Positions 8,670 through 18,553 of a DNA stretch of 64,000 nucleotides are shown piece after piece. The notes under the pieces are model-generated. The model was not told the origin of the DNA. It saw only the letters and a list, made by a program, of their open reading frames with translations, and did no database searches. The DNA comes from Streptomyces sp. Edi2. Its GTDB lineage: Bacteria; Actinomycetota; Actinomycetes; Streptomycetales; Streptomycetaceae. The DNA lies in contig NZ_JBEJGX010000003.1 of assembly GCF_040253635.1 (NCBI RefSeq), positions 682,001 to 746,000 on the forward strand, in the 5' to 3' direction. Numbering within the stretch: position 1 is the first letter of the stretch; each line of letters starts with the position of its first letter. The translations under genes and the position numbers were made by a program.

Positions 8670-8902
8670 AGTCCCCTGGCGTCCCTGACTTCGCCCGACA
8701 TCGCCTGCCGTCACATCAACAATTCCGTGAGCACCACCGACATCCCGAGCCTCTTCATCTCTCACAGGTATCACGCCATGTTTCGACACGCTTTGAGCGG
8801 CAAGACGGCATAAAAGGGCCGCAGAGCGCACCAGTTTTCCTCTCGTTCCCATGGTTTCTCCATACGCGCTCTCGCTTCGTACCGATTCGGAGGTGCAGGG
8901 AA

Positions 8903-9073
8903 ATGGTTCCGCTGCTTCTGGTTCTGCTGCTCGCGTTGCTGCTCTTCGGCGCGGGATTCGCGTTGAAGGCACTGTGGATCGTCGCCGTGGTGGTGCTGGC
9001 GTTCTGGCTGCTCGGCTTCCTGATGCGGTCGGCCGGCGCCGGCGGCCAACGCGGCCGCTGGTACCGCTGGTAG
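8903..9073 (+). CDS. Small hydrophobic membrane protein
   Basis: 56 residues, starting MVPLLLVLLLALLLFGAGFA. It has two predicted membrane helices joined by ALKALW, and a short basic, Gly- and Trp-rich tail ending RWYRW. Proteins of this size and pattern recur in Streptomyces as 'hydrophobic protein' of unknown function. GGAGG at 8889-8893 is well placed for the ATG at 8903. A 15-bp-stem terminator follows 100 bp downstream. It may be read with the gvp cluster or alone; the 233 bp between gvpK and this gene leave room for its own promoter. Confidence 0.75.
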   Translation: MVPLLLVLLLALLLFGAGFALKALWIVAVVVLAFWLLGFLMRSAGAGGQRGRWYRW

Positions 9074-9172
9074 AGCCGGCACCGCCTGGCAGGGCTGGTA
9101 CAGGCCGAGTAGAGCTGGTACCGCCGGGCAGAACGGGTACCACTGGTAGACCCGGGCCCCGCTCCCTCAACG

Positions 9173-9208
9173 TCCCCGGCGGGCCGATCCCCTTCGGCCC
9201 GCCGGGGA
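9173..9208 (+). terminator. Hairpin terminator
   Basis: A perfect inverted repeat with 15-bp arms (9173-9187, 9194-9208) and a six-base loop, TCCCCGGCGGGCCGA against its complement. It lies downstream of the small hydrophobic gene and upstream of the oxidase gene. Confidence 0.8.
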
Positions 9209-9358
9209 ACGGTATTTCCTGACGGGCATTGCAACTGATGGCCCGTCACCTTACTCTTCCGGCACATCCCCACCGCACCGGGGCGCTCGTACGGTCTCAC
9301 CCCTACGATCCGTGCGCGGTGCAGCGGGGCCGGCGCGCCGCGCGCCGGAGGGACAGCC

Positions 9359-11062
9359 ATGTCCGACGACAGCGCTCGAAGAGCTTCCTTCACCCGCCGC
9401 ACGCTGCTGACCGGGGCCGCCGCCGCGGGACTCACCGCAGCAACCGGGCTGCAGCCCGCGCATCGCATCCCCGTGGGCAGCGCCGCGGCCACCCTCGACC
9501 CTCCACCCGACTTCCCTGCGGACATCCCGCTCTCCCAGCAGGCCTTCCGGAACTGGTCGTTGGAGATCGTCGTCGAGGGCGTATGGACGGCCTCGGCCCG
9601 TACCCCCGACGATGTGGTCACCCTCGCCAACTGGGCTCATCAACACGGCTACCGGCTACGGGCCCGGGGCAAGGGCCACACCTGGTCGCCGCTGGTGGTG
9701 CCATCCGGGGCCGACACCAACCGGACGGTCATCGTCGACACCACCTCCCACCTCACCGCGGTCAGTGTGCGCGGCGGCGGCCCGGGGAGTGTCACCACGC
9801 AGACGGGGGCGACACTCGACACCATCCTCGCCCGCCTGGAGGAAGCAGGGCTCGGACTCGCCACCACTACCGCGCCCGGCGACCTCACCATCGGCGGGGT
9901 GCTCGCCATCGGCGGCCACGGCACGGGTCTGCCCACCGCTACCGAACGCCCGCCCGCGGGCTCCGGCTTCGGCACGCTGAGCTCCCTGGTCACCTCCCTC
10001 ACCGCCGTGGTGTGGAGCGCGGCCGAGAGCCGCTATGTGCTCAAGACCTTCACCCGTTCCGACCCGGACATCCGCGCCTTCCTCGTCCACCTGGGCCGCG
10101 CCTTCCTTACCGAGGTGACGATGACCGCGGCCGCCAACACGCGGCTGCGCTGCCAGAACTGGTTCGATGTGAACGTGGGCACCGTCTTCGGCCCGCCCGG
10201 CACGGGCGGCCGCACCCTCGGCTCCTACCTGGACCGCACCGGACGCATCGAGGCGATCTGGTTCCCGTTCACCGATGTGCCGTGGCTGAAGGTGTGGAGC
10301 CTGGCGCCCAGCAAGCCGCTGCTCGCCAAGCAGATCGACGCCCCGTACGCGTACACCTTCGCCAACCGGGTCACCGAGGAGATGTCGGGGCTGCTCGGGG
10401 AGATCGCCGCGGGCGGGGGCGACAAGACGCCTGCCTTCACCAAGCTCGCCATGTCCATCGTCGGATCCGGGCTGATCGTCACCGGTACATGGGACGTCTG
10501 GGGCTGGTCGAAGAACAGCCTGCTGTACGTCGAACCGACGACGCTGCGGATCGTCGAAGCGGGGTGGGCGGTGCTGACCTCCCGGGCGAATGTGCAGCGG
10601 GTGGTAGGGGACTTCTACGCCCGCTACCAAAGCGTGCTGACGGCACATCAAAACCGTGGCTCCTACCCGGTCAACGGTCCGATCGAGCTGCGTATCACCG
10701 GCACGGACCCCCTGGACGGCCCCCTTCTGTCCCCGGCGCGAGCGCGTGCGGACCACCCCGAGTGGGACACCGTGGTGTGGCTCGACTTCGCCACCTATCC
10801 CGGCACGCCCGGCGCGGGGCCCTTCTTCCGCGAGCTGGAGCAGTGGATCTGGCAGACCTACACCGGTTCGTACGCGTCCGTACGTCCCGAGTGGTCCAAG
10901 GGTTGGGCCTATACGGACAGCGGGCCGTGGACGGACCCGGCCGCAGTGGGCGGCACCGTCCCGGCCGCATTCGAGGACTGGCGCACCGCCCGGGACATCC
11001 TGAACTCCTACGATCCGGCACGGGTGTTCTCGAACGCCTTCCTCGACACGCTGCTGCCCTGA
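9359..11062 (+). CDS. Tat-exported FAD oxidase, cholesterol-oxidase (VAO) type
   Basis: 567 residues. The N-terminus carries a twin-arginine signal (FTRRTLLTGAAAAGLTAATG) and a likely cleavage region near residue 45, so the folded flavoprotein should be exported. Residues ~60-250 form the PCMH-type FAD-binding domain, with LRARGKGHTWSPLVVPSG, GGVLAIGGHGTGLP and a beta-rich core. The remainder resembles the substrate-binding domain of the covalent-FAD cholesterol oxidase (BCO2) of the vanillyl-alcohol oxidase family. The family oxidises 3-beta-hydroxysterols to 3-keto products with release of hydrogen peroxide. The exact substrate cannot be read from sequence. Possible His attachment of FAD lies in the GHG region. 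The gene stands alone, converging on capA. Confidence 0.85.
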   Translation: MSDDSARRASFTRRTLLTGAAAAGLTAATGLQPAHRIPVGSAAATLDPPPDFPADIPLSQQAFRNWSLEIVVEGVWTASARTPDDVVTLANWAHQHGYRLRARGKGHTWSPLVVPSGADTNRTVIVDTTSHLTAVSVRGGGPGSVTTQTGATLDTILARLEEAGLGLATTTAPGDLTIGGVLAIGGHGTGLPTATERPPAGSGFGTLSSLVTSLTAVVWSAAESRYVLKTFTRSDPDIRAFLVHLGRAFLTEVTMTAAANTRLRCQNWFDVNVGTVFGPPGTGGRTLGSYLDRTGRIEAIWFPFTDVPWLKVWSLAPSKPLLAKQIDAPYAYTFANRVTEEMSGLLGEIAAGGGDKTPAFTKLAMSIVGSGLIVTGTWDVWGWSKNSLLYVEPTTLRIVEAGWAVLTSRANVQRVVGDFYARYQSVLTAHQNRGSYPVNGPIELRITGTDPLDGPLLSPARARADHPEWDTVVWLDFATYPGTPGAGPFFRELEQWIWQTYTGSYASVRPEWSKGWAYTDSGPWTDPAAVGGTVPAAFEDWRTARDILNSYDPARVFSNAFLDTLLP

Positions 11063-11205
11063 GCGGCGTCCCTCTCCCCTGGGTGGCACCCCTCTTCCTT
11101 GGGCGCGCCACGCCACCTCGCGCCCGTGGTCCGGCTCCGCTTACCGTCACGGCTCTACGGGCCTCCGGGCCCATGGGCCTCTTCTGGTCCTCCGGGCCTC
11201 TGGGC

Positions 11206-12360
11206 CTATGTCTGTGGACGGTCGGCGGAGCCGCGGCCGCCGCTCCCCTGTGCGGGACGGAGCGTTAGCGTTCCTTCCGGGGCGGAGGCGACGCAGGGGT
11301 GGAAGCCGGAACTGATCCGGTCGAGCACCTGACGCAGCCACCGGGAGTCCTGCTGCGAGGCGTGCTGCAGCCGCATACGCCAGGCCTGCAGCGGGGTGAT
11401 CCGCACGTCGTGGAGTCCACCGGTGTCCGGGTCCACCGAGACGAGGTAGAGCAGCCGCAGGTCGTCCCGGTACTGCTCGTAGCCGGTGATGCCCTCGTAG
11501 TCGTCGATGAAGTCGCCACACCCGTGGATCACCAGCTTTCCCCGGTACACCTCCAGGGCGCGGGGGTGGTGCGAGGAGTGCCCGTGGACGAGATCCACGC
11601 CGCCGTCGATCAGGGTGCGCGCGAACGCGACCTCGTCGCGGGGCACGTGGTAGCCCCAGTTGGCACCCCAGTGGACGGAAACCACGGCGATGTCGCCCGG
11701 CCGCTTCCTCTGTCGTACCCGCTCGGTGACCGCGTTCGCGGCGGCGGACGAGGGCCTGGCCACGAAGGCGACCCCGGCGTGGTCCCGGGCCGCGGCCCAT
11801 GCCCAGGGGATGCCGCTGGACGGCATCCCGAAGGAGAAGACCAGGAGCCGGCGGCCGCCTTCGAGAGGGACGCTCGCCGGCCGGTCCGCCGCGTCGGCGT
11901 CCGCTCCCGCCCCCGCCGTCCGCAGCCCCGCCCCCGTCAGAGCGTCGAGGGTGTCCGAGAGTCCTTGGTGACCGAAGTCCAGGACGTGATTGTTGGCCAG
12001 TACACAGACATCGGGGCGGGCGGCGGTGAGGCACGGAAGGTTCGCTGGGCTCATCCGGTAGTGGATTTCCTTGCCGCGGGCGAAGTCGGCGCTCTGGGTG
12101 ATGCTGGTTTCCAAGTTGAGCACCCTGGCGGCGGGCGCGGCGTCATCGAGCGCCCTCAGAGCCTCCCCCCATGGCCAGGAGAACCCGACCGGACGCTCAA
12201 TGGGGCCGTTCGCCGCCTCCGCCAGCTCGACATAGTCGCGGGCGTCCCGCACGTAGCCCTCCCGCAGCACCGGGTCCCCTGGGTGCGGAAGGATCTGGTC
12301 GACGCCACGGCCGAGCATGACATCGCCGCAGAAAAACAGTGTGAGCAAGTCACCGCTCAT
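11206..12360 (-). CDS. CapA-family metallophosphatase-like protein
   Basis: 384 residues of the CapA/PgsA fold, a calcineurin-like metallophosphatase relative found in poly-gamma-glutamate and capsule synthesis loci. Seen are TLFFCGDVMLGRGVDQ at the start (first metal motif), RVLNLETSIT (~residue 108), VCVLANNHVLDFGHQGL (~residues 135-151), VVSVHWGANWGYH, and HGHSSHHPRALEVY, all standard for the family. There is no signal peptide or lipobox, so this version should be cytoplasmic, unlike many CapA proteins. No other capsule genes are nearby, so the substrate is unknown. The C-terminal ~15 residues are Gly/Ser-rich and variable. Confidence 0.88.
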   Translation of the reverse strand: MSGDLLTLFFCGDVMLGRGVDQILPHPGDPVLREGYVRDARDYVELAEAANGPIERPVGFSWPWGEALRALDDAAPAARVLNLETSITQSADFARGKEIHYRMSPANLPCLTAARPDVCVLANNHVLDFGHQGLSDTLDALTGAGLRTAGAGADADAADRPASVPLEGGRRLLVFSFGMPSSGIPWAWAAARDHAGVAFVARPSSAAANAVTERVRQRKRPGDIAVVSVHWGANWGYHVPRDEVAFARTLIDGGVDLVHGHSSHHPRALEVYRGKLVIHGCGDFIDDYEGITGYEQYRDDLRLLYLVSVDPDTGGLHDVRITPLQAWRMRLQHASQQDSRWLRQVLDRISSGFHPCVASAPEGTLTLRPAQGSGGRGSADRPQT

Positions 12361-12733
12361 TCCCCCAGGTTAGAACCAGTCGACAAGGGTTTCCCATCGC
12401 AGCGGCCGACGCTCTGCGCCGCGCCCCCGGGGGCGGGCGAATCAGGGCTCTTACGGCGCCTGGCGCCCTCCTGACCAGCAAAGATGCCACGGGTGGGGGT
12501 GTGGCTGGGAGATGGTGGATGGGGGGCGGCCGGCTGCCAGCTCCGGCCGGCGTCGAGGCGAGGCGAGGCGAGGCGAGGCGATCAAGGTGAGCCTGAGCGC
12601 TCCGCACGGCGGGAACCGCACGCAGTGGGGACCACGCCCGGCGAAACCCGTGCCCAGCGGGATCCGCCCCTTCAAACACTCCCTTCCGAGGCTCCGGCCT
12701 GCCTGATGCGCCCACGGGGGCAGCCACTGCCAC
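12361..12733. other. Intergenic region with GAGGC repeat
   Basis: About 370 bp between two leftward genes. Reading frames cross it on both strands but none has a ribosome-binding site or recognisable domain. Five tandem copies of the pentamer GAGGC occupy 12555-12579. It may contain the capA promoter near 12361-12420. Confidence 0.5.
12555..12579 (+). repeat. Pentamer tandem repeat (GAGGC x5)
   Basis: Five perfect head-to-tail copies of GAGGC in non-coding DNA, a slippage-prone simple repeat. Confidence 0.9.
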
Positions 12734-13393
<660 letters not shown>

Positions 13394-13555
13394 GGTGAGG
13401 CTCCGATCCGGGCTTCAGGATGACTGACACGTCGATCGTCGCCAACTCCCCTGCGTACGGGCGTCCTTCGAAGGTCGCCACCGCCTCCGCCGCACGGGTG
13501 AGGCGCCCCTCTCGGCGTCCTCTTGATGCCCCTCCGACGGTGTGGCGCCGATGCT

Positions 13556-13959
13556 TCACACGGACAGGAGGCCAAGGGCTTGCAGGGGCACGTACAACAC
13601 CACATCCGCCCGTTCCGCCGGGTCGTACATGTGGCCCCAGGCCGCCGCGGCACCGCGGCTTCCGGCAGCCATGGCGGCACGCAGATCGAGTGGCGAATCG
13701 CCGACATAGGCCACGTCCACGGGATCGATGCCAAGTTCCCCGGCAGCCAGGAGGATTCCGTCCGGCGCCGGCTTGGGGCGCGACACCCGGTCGCCGCCGA
13801 TCTGCACCCCGGCAGGCAGGCCCGCGGACTTCAGCAGCATCCTGGCTGCCCGGGAACTGGCGCCGGTGAACACCGCCCGTGCCCGGCCGTGCCCGGCCGT
13901 GCCCGGCCGTGGGCTCGTAGGGCAGCGAAGACGTCAACCACCCCAGGATATGGAGTCAC
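13556..13959 (-). pseudogene. Decayed HAD-family phosphatase
   Basis: The intact part, from codon VFTGA at 13873 leftward, contains HAD motif II (VFTGAS), motif III (RPKPAPDG) and motif IV (YVGDSPLDL), as in phosphoglycolate-phosphatase-like enzymes. Upstream on the same strand, TPYPGVVDVFAALRAHGRAR continues the family sequence but in another frame. The shift is explained by three copies of a 10-bp unit at 13881-13910: with one copy the frame reads straight through as AHGRARAVFTGA. The N-terminal DxD nucleophile motif is absent, because the fragment stops at about 13960 where the neighbouring membrane-protein gene ends. It is therefore both truncated and frameshifted. Confidence 0.8.
13881..13910 (+). 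repeat. 10-bp tandem repeat x3 causing a frameshift
   Basis: Three perfect copies of GCCCGGCCGT. The two extra copies add 20 bp and break the HAD reading frame. Confidence 0.88.
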
Positions 13960-13965
13960 CCGGGA

Positions 13966-14538
13966 TCAGGAGCTACTTTCCGCATGAGGTGAGACATCCC
14001 GCTGCCGGACGTACGGGCGGGAGTCGGGCTGCTCGGCCCCGCCAGGCCGGCGCAGGGCGGCGGCCCGGCCGCGCACCAGGAGGTTCTGCGTGCCCAGGCC
14101 GATCGCCAGGTAGGCGTACAGCGACACAGCCCCGAGTACCCCGGCCCCGGCCGTGTGGTCGATCCACAGGCCCAGCCCGAAATGCACGCCCGCTGAGGTC
14201 AGCCACAGCCCGGTAGTGACCGCCGTCCCCTTGCGCAGCACCTCGCCCCGGAGGCCGCGCCAGACTCGTACGGTCCGTGCTCTGGCCGCGCCGAATCCCG
14301 CCGCGACGGCCAGGCTCACCACCAGGAGGACGACAGGCAGCGCGGTCAGCGGATGGTGCTCCACGACTGAGGCGACGCCGAAGGCGATCCCCGCGATGCC
14401 CAGGGCGGCGAAGACCGCCGGGGTCAGCAGCGAGCCGATCGGCCGTACCCGGCGGGTGCGCAGCTGCTGTAACACCACCAGCCCGACGACCGGCAAGGCT
14501 GTGGCAAGGGCGGCGGCTCCGCCGTTCGTACTCTGCAT
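13966..14538 (-). CDS. Membrane protein of unknown function
   Basis: 190 residues from the ATG of MQSTNGG, chosen because GGGGAG lies 7 bases upstream; a longer frame starts seven codons earlier. Four to five hydrophobic helices are visible: LATALPVVGLVVL, LLTPAVFAALGIAGIAFGV, LTALPVVLLVVSLAVAAGFG, TAVTTGLWLTSAGVHFGLGLWI and GVLGAVSLYAYLAIGLGTQNLLV. The layout resembles DUF1453/CcdC-like small membrane proteins found beside ABC-2 exporters. It is the last gene of a leftward set with the ABC exporter and two-component system, 175 bp after the response regulator. Confidence 0.75.
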   Translation of the reverse strand: MQSTNGGAAALATALPVVGLVVLQQLRTRRVRPIGSLLTPAVFAALGIAGIAFGVASVVEHHPLTALPVVLLVVSLAVAAGFGAARARTVRVWRGLRGEVLRKGTAVTTGLWLTSAGVHFGLGLWIDHTAGAGVLGAVSLYAYLAIGLGTQNLLVRGRAAALRRPGGAEQPDSRPYVRQRDVSPHAESSS

Positions 14539-14712
14539 GTCAACTCCCCGTGGTAGCACTGCATTCGGGCGGTATCGCCGTATGCCGTACTCCCAATTGT
14601 CCGCGGACGGCCACGGGCGAGGGACGCACCCCCGAGGTCCGGCGGGGACCTGGCGCCGGCGGCGGCCTGTGGCACGGTGGGGGCCGGGCTCCCGCTCCGC
14701 CGGGGTCCGCGC

Positions 14713-15318
14713 CTATAGCCAGCCGCGCTCGCGTGCCGTGTGGGCCGCTTCGAAACGGTTGGCGGTGTCCGTCTTCTGGATCGCCGAGGAGAGGTAATTG
14801 CGCACCGTCTTCTCGGAGAGATGCACCCGCGCCGCGATGGCGGGGATCGACGCCCCGTCGATCGCCGTTGCCAGCACCTCCTGTTCGCGGCGGGTGAGCG
14901 GGTTGGGTCCGGCCCGCAGCGCCGCGGCGGCCAGGGCGGGGTCCATCACCGTCTCCCCGGCCATCACCTGACGGATCGCCACCGCAAGCTCGTCCACCGG
15001 CCTGTTCTTCCCGATGAAACCGCTGGCACCGGCCGCGAGTGCGCGCTGCAGATGGCCCGGCCGGTCGAAGACCGTGAAGATGAGGATCTTCGTTTCGGGC
15101 AGCTCGGCGTGCAGGGCCACAGCGGCGTCCAGTCCGCTGCCCCCGGGCATCTCGATGTCGAGCAGGCACAGGTCCGGGCGCAGCCGCCGGGCGGCGGACA
15201 CGGCAGCCGGCCCGTCATCCACCTGGCCGACCACCGTGATGTCAGGCTCCAGGCCGAGCAGGGTCGCGATGGCGCCGCGCACCATGGCCTGGTCCTCGGC
15301 GAGGAGCACCCGGATCAT
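14713..15318 (-). CDS. NarL/LuxR-family response regulator
   Basis: 201 residues. The receiver domain spans residues 1-118, with the acidic pair E8/D9, the phospho-acceptor D54 in LCLLDIEMPG, T in FTVFD, and K in IGKNRPVDEL. The LuxR-type helix-turn-helix spans ~residues 138-195 (NPLTRREQEVL, ISEKTVRNYL-like LSEKTVRNYLSSAIQKT). It should bind DNA as a dimer when phosphorylated by the adjacent kinase. The start overlaps the kinase stop by ATGA. By family precedent (DesK/DesR, LiaS/LiaR types beside ABC-2 exporters) it likely controls the neighbouring exporter. Confidence 0.93.
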   Translation of the reverse strand: MIRVLLAEDQAMVRGAIATLLGLEPDITVVGQVDDGPAAVSAARRLRPDLCLLDIEMPGGSGLDAAVALHAELPETKILIFTVFDRPGHLQRALAAGASGFIGKNRPVDELAVAIRQVMAGETVMDPALAAAALRAGPNPLTRREQEVLATAIDGASIPAIAARVHLSEKTVRNYLSSAIQKTDTANRFEAAHTARERGWL

Positions 15319-16490
15319 GTCGTCTCCCGGACGCGGCCGGCCGCCGCGAGGGGGATGGTGGCCTGCAGGCGGAAGCCGCCACCCGGAGCGGAGCCGATGC
15401 GCAGGCGGCCGTCCAGGGCGGTGACCCGCTCGGCGAGCCCGGCCAGCCCGTTGCCGCCCGGGCCCGGGCGAGAGTGCCGGACGGACCGGGCGGGCCCAAT
15501 GCCGTCGTCGAGCACCTGAAGGAGGGCGCGGCCGTCCTCGCTACGGAGTACGACGCGGCAGTTGGCGGCCCGGGAGTGCCGGGCAACGTTGGTGAGGGCC
15601 TCGCGGGCGACCCAGCTCAGCGCCGTCTCCACCACCTCGGGCAGCCGGCCGGCAGTGGCCTCCACCGTGACCGAGACGCCGGCGTCGGCCAGTGTCGGCC
15701 GGGCCTCCTCGATGACCACGGGCAGGCTGAGCGTCCGGTAGCCGGTGACGGCCTCCCGCACCTGCTCGAGGCACTGCCGGCCCATGTCCTCGATCTGCTG
15801 GAGCTCTGCCGCCACGTCCGTCTCGCCCGCCCGGTAGAGCCGCCGTGTGACTTCCGCGCGCAGGGTGAGCTGGAGGAGGCTGTGGCCCAGTGTGTCGTGC
15901 ATGTCCCGGGAGAAGCGCAGCCGCTCCTCGGTCACCGCGGCCCGCGCCAAGGCCCGCCGGGTACTGCGGAGTTCGGCGTTGAGGTCGAGGATACGGCGGT
16001 AGGTCGTCATGGCCAGGCCGACGGCGGTGGTCATCACCACCAGCGAGGTGGCGTCCGATCCGGTCCGGCCCGCCACGAAGAAGGCCAGCGATACCGAGGC
16101 CGCGAGCGCAGGGAGGGTCAGCCTGGCGGGCACCGCGACCGCGCCGGTCGCTGACAGGTACGGCAGCAGGATGGTCCAGTCTTTGCCGAGCCACAGTGGG
16201 AGTGCCACGGAGAGCGCCGTGAGCGGAACCAGCAAGGCGAACCGTAATCGCTGGTCGAGCCGGCCGGAGTGGTAGGACCAGGCAAGGATCACCTGGGAGG
16301 CCGCGAAGAGGCCCAGGGCACAGACGGCCGCCAGTACGGTGCTGAGCGGACTGTCCGATGCGGAGAGCGAGGGGACCAGGCCGAACAGGGGAATGAGTCC
16401 GACCGTGGAGCCGACCACGGCGCCCCGGGAGGAGGCGGGCTCCCCCGAACCGCCTGCGGCCTTCGCCCCCGGGCCGAAGCGCCGGCTCAT
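15315..16490 (-). CDS. Sensor histidine kinase (HisKA_3 type)
   Basis: 391 residues. Five or six membrane helices lie between residues ~28 and 165, with almost no extracellular domain, so it is an intramembrane-sensing type. The HisKA_3 dimerisation helix holds RFSRDMHDTLGHSLLQL with phospho-acceptor H198. The HATPase domain is at the C-terminus, with VAREALTNVARHS (N box) and LQVLDDGIGPA, GNGLAGLAERV (G boxes). The likely signal is a membrane or envelope change, perhaps the substrate of the adjacent exporter; this is inference. It is coupled by overlap to the response regulator. Confidence 0.92.
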   Translation of the reverse strand: MSRRFGPGAKAAGGSGEPASSRGAVVGSTVGLIPLFGLVPSLSASDSPLSTVLAAVCALGLFAASQVILAWSYHSGRLDQRLRFALLVPLTALSVALPLWLGKDWTILLPYLSATGAVAVPARLTLPALAASVSLAFFVAGRTGSDATSLVVMTTAVGLAMTTYRRILDLNAELRSTRRALARAAVTEERLRFSRDMHDTLGHSLLQLTLRAEVTRRLYRAGETDVAAELQQIEDMGRQCLEQVREAVTGYRTLSLPVVIEEARPTLADAGVSVTVEATAGRLPEVVETALSWVAREALTNVARHSRAANCRVVLRSEDGRALLQVLDDGIGPARSVRHSRPGPGGNGLAGLAERVTALDGRLRIGSAPGGGFRLQATIPLAAAGRVRETT

Positions 16491-16710
16491 GAACGTCCCC
16501 TCCCGCTGTGCCGCGCTCGGACGGCGTCATGCAGCACTTTCAGTCTATTCTCCGGCCCGTCAGGGCCGGGCTGCCTACGGCGGCGGGCAGCGGGCTGTGG
16601 AGCAGGTCCCATGCTCCGGCCTGCCGTGGCCGCACTGCCCACGGCGAGCGCCGGCCCGGTGCCCGTGCCGGTGCTCCTGCCTCTCACGCCGTCCCTGCCC
16701 CCGCCGCCGC

Positions 16711-17448
16711 TCAACGCGCCACCTCCCGCCGGAAGGCGAAGCCGGCCAACAGCGCGAAGCCGGCCGTCCAGCCGCCCAGCACGGCAAGGTCCGACAGGGG
16801 GGATGCCCCGCCCTCCAGGAGAGCCTGGCTGAGGTGGACCCAGTGGTTGGTGGGCAGCGCCTTGGACACCTGCTGGAGGGAGTCGGGGAACAGTCGTACC
16901 GGAATCCACAGCCCGCCCAGCGCGGACATGCCGATGACGCAGGCCATGACGGCGGGACCGCTGGTGGTGGGCGAGACAAGGAAGCCCAGGGCCATGCCCA
17001 GCAGGGCGAACGGCAGACTGCCCAGCCAGGTGATCGCGCCGATCTCCAGCCACTGGGTGCCGCTGAGTTGGATGCCGTGTACCTGGCCGCCGATCAGGAA
17101 GACGGCAAACAGCGAGAGCAGAGAGAGCAGCAAGCCGCTGGCCCCCTTGCCGATGACGATCTGCGTCGCGCGCAGCGGAGTGGTACGAAGCTGGGCGAGC
17201 CAGCCGATGTTCCGGTCGAGTGCGACGTTGACCCCGTTGGTGATGGTCACCATCAGCACTCCGTGGCAGGCCATACCGGTCATGACGACGGCGTCCGGTG
17301 CGTACCCGGCCCCCGGAGCGCCCGGGCCCCCGCCGATCGTGGAGAACATCAGGTACAGCAGCGCGGGCATGGCCACGGTGAGAACCACGAACTTCGGATC
17401 GCGGCGCAACCGCCGGAGCTCGAAACGGAGGTAATGGCGCGTCAGCAT
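16711..17448 (-). CDS. ABC-2 type transporter permease
   Basis: 245 residues, six membrane segments, opening MLTRHYLRFELRRLRRDPKF, a common start of ABC-2 exporter permeases. Segments include FVVLTVAMPALLYLMF, ASGLLLSLLSLFAVFLIGG, ITWLGSLPFALLGMALGFLV and GPAVMACVIGMSALGGLWIPV, followed by the family loop LFPDSLQQVSKALPTNHWV. It pairs with the ATPase encoded immediately upstream (one-base overlap). Such pairs export antibiotics, lipids or peptides. The 220 bp before the kinase gene are not coding. Confidence 0.9.
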   Translation of the reverse strand: MLTRHYLRFELRRLRRDPKFVVLTVAMPALLYLMFSTIGGGPGAPGAGYAPDAVVMTGMACHGVLMVTITNGVNVALDRNIGWLAQLRTTPLRATQIVIGKGASGLLLSLLSLFAVFLIGGQVHGIQLSGTQWLEIGAITWLGSLPFALLGMALGFLVSPTTSGPAVMACVIGMSALGGLWIPVRLFPDSLQQVSKALPTNHWVHLSQALLEGGASPLSDLAVLGGWTAGFALLAGFAFRREVAR

Positions 17449-18377
17449 CAGTGCTTCACCTCCGGTGCGGCCTGGTGAGCGGGCCCGGTGGTGAGCGCGC
17501 GGAAGGCCTCTTCGAGGCTGCTCCCGGACAGTTCGAGTTCCCGGGCCGCGAAGCCGCCGGACAGCACGGCGTGGAGGGTGGCGTCGGAGTCGGTGGTGTG
17601 CAGCCGCACCCTGTCGTGCTGCCGCTGCACGCCGCAGACACCGGGCAGTAGCTCCAGTCCGGCCGGCGCGGGACCGTCCGTGCGGAAGGTGACCGTGCGT
17701 CTGCCTACCGTCCGCTTGATCTCCTCGCTGGTTCCTTCCGTCAGGACCCTTCCTCGGTTCATCACGACGATCCGGTCGGCCGCGGTATCGGCCTCCTCCA
17801 GGTAGTGGGTGGAGAACAGCACGCTACGGCCGCGCTCGGCATAGCCGCTGATGCTTTCCCAGAACCTGGCCCGGGCCTCGACGTCCATCGCAACCGTCGG
17901 CTCGTCGAGCACGAGCAGGCCGGGCGCGCCCGCGGCCGCGCAGGCGAAGCGCACTCGCTGCAGCTCACCACCCGACAGCCTGTCGACGCGGCGGCTCAGC
18001 AGGCCGCCGATGTCGGCTACTTCGGCGAGCTCGCTCAGTAACGCGGGCTGCGGATAGAGCCGTCGAGCCAGCTCCAGAACCTCACGGACCTTGGCACTGG
18101 CGGGGAAGGCACCGTCCTGCCGCATCGCTCCGACCAGCCCGGCCCGTACGGCCGCGTCGGGTGTCCCGCCGAACACCTCGACCCGCCCGCGGTCCGGACG
18201 CAGCAGGCCCAGAAGCATGTCGATCAACGTGGACTTGCCCGACCCGTTGGGGCCGAGCAGCGCGGTGACCCTGCCCCGGCCGATCGACAGCTCCAGCCTG
18301 TCGACTGCTTTCACCTGGAGGAAACTCTTGGATACGTCGGAGAACTCCGCCGCGTGATCTGTGATCGTCTGTGACAT
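17448..18377 (-). CDS. ABC transporter ATP-binding protein
   Basis: 309 residues. Walker A is LLGPNGSGKST (residues 41-51), the signature is LSGGELQRVRFA, Walker B is LLVLDEPTVAMD, and the H loop is FSTHYLEEAD. The C-terminal ~90 residues (EEIKRTVGRRTVTFRTDG onward) form the extra domain typical of the DrrA/CcmA drug-exporter class. It is the first gene of a five-gene leftward set: ATPase, permease, kinase, regulator, membrane protein. An unusual Gln replaces the more common residue in LVGAMRQDGAFP; this Q-loop is still intact. Confidence 0.93.
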   Translation of the reverse strand: MSQTITDHAAEFSDVSKSFLQVKAVDRLELSIGRGRVTALLGPNGSGKSTLIDMLLGLLRPDRGRVEVFGGTPDAAVRAGLVGAMRQDGAFPASAKVREVLELARRLYPQPALLSELAEVADIGGLLSRRVDRLSGGELQRVRFACAAAGAPGLLVLDEPTVAMDVEARARFWESISGYAERGRSVLFSTHYLEEADTAADRIVVMNRGRVLTEGTSEEIKRTVGRRTVTFRTDGPAPAGLELLPGVCGVQRQHDRVRLHTTDSDATLHAVLSGGFAARELELSGSSLEEAFRALTTGPAHQAAPEVKH

Positions 18378-18553
18378 ACCTGCACGCTAGGTTCCCGGCG
18401 CATCGCGGCGGCAGAGGCACCGGCCCCGCTTTCTTTGGGACATTTGTCCTGGTGAAGGTATGCGGCCAGAGGAGGATGCGGCCGTCAATGCGACCGCCTA
18501 CGCGCTGCAGGTGCAGGGTATGGCGATGGGGCGGCACCCCGCTGTGCATCCGA

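Noticed and set aside
9229..11268. 679-codon rightward frame overlapping the oxidase gene
   Set aside because: Arg/His/Pro-rich shadow frame; the Tat signal and FAD motifs are in the 9359-11062 frame.
12361..12733. Genes in the GAGGC-repeat region
   Set aside because: Several frames on both strands are open, but composition is repeat-driven and none has a ribosome-binding site.
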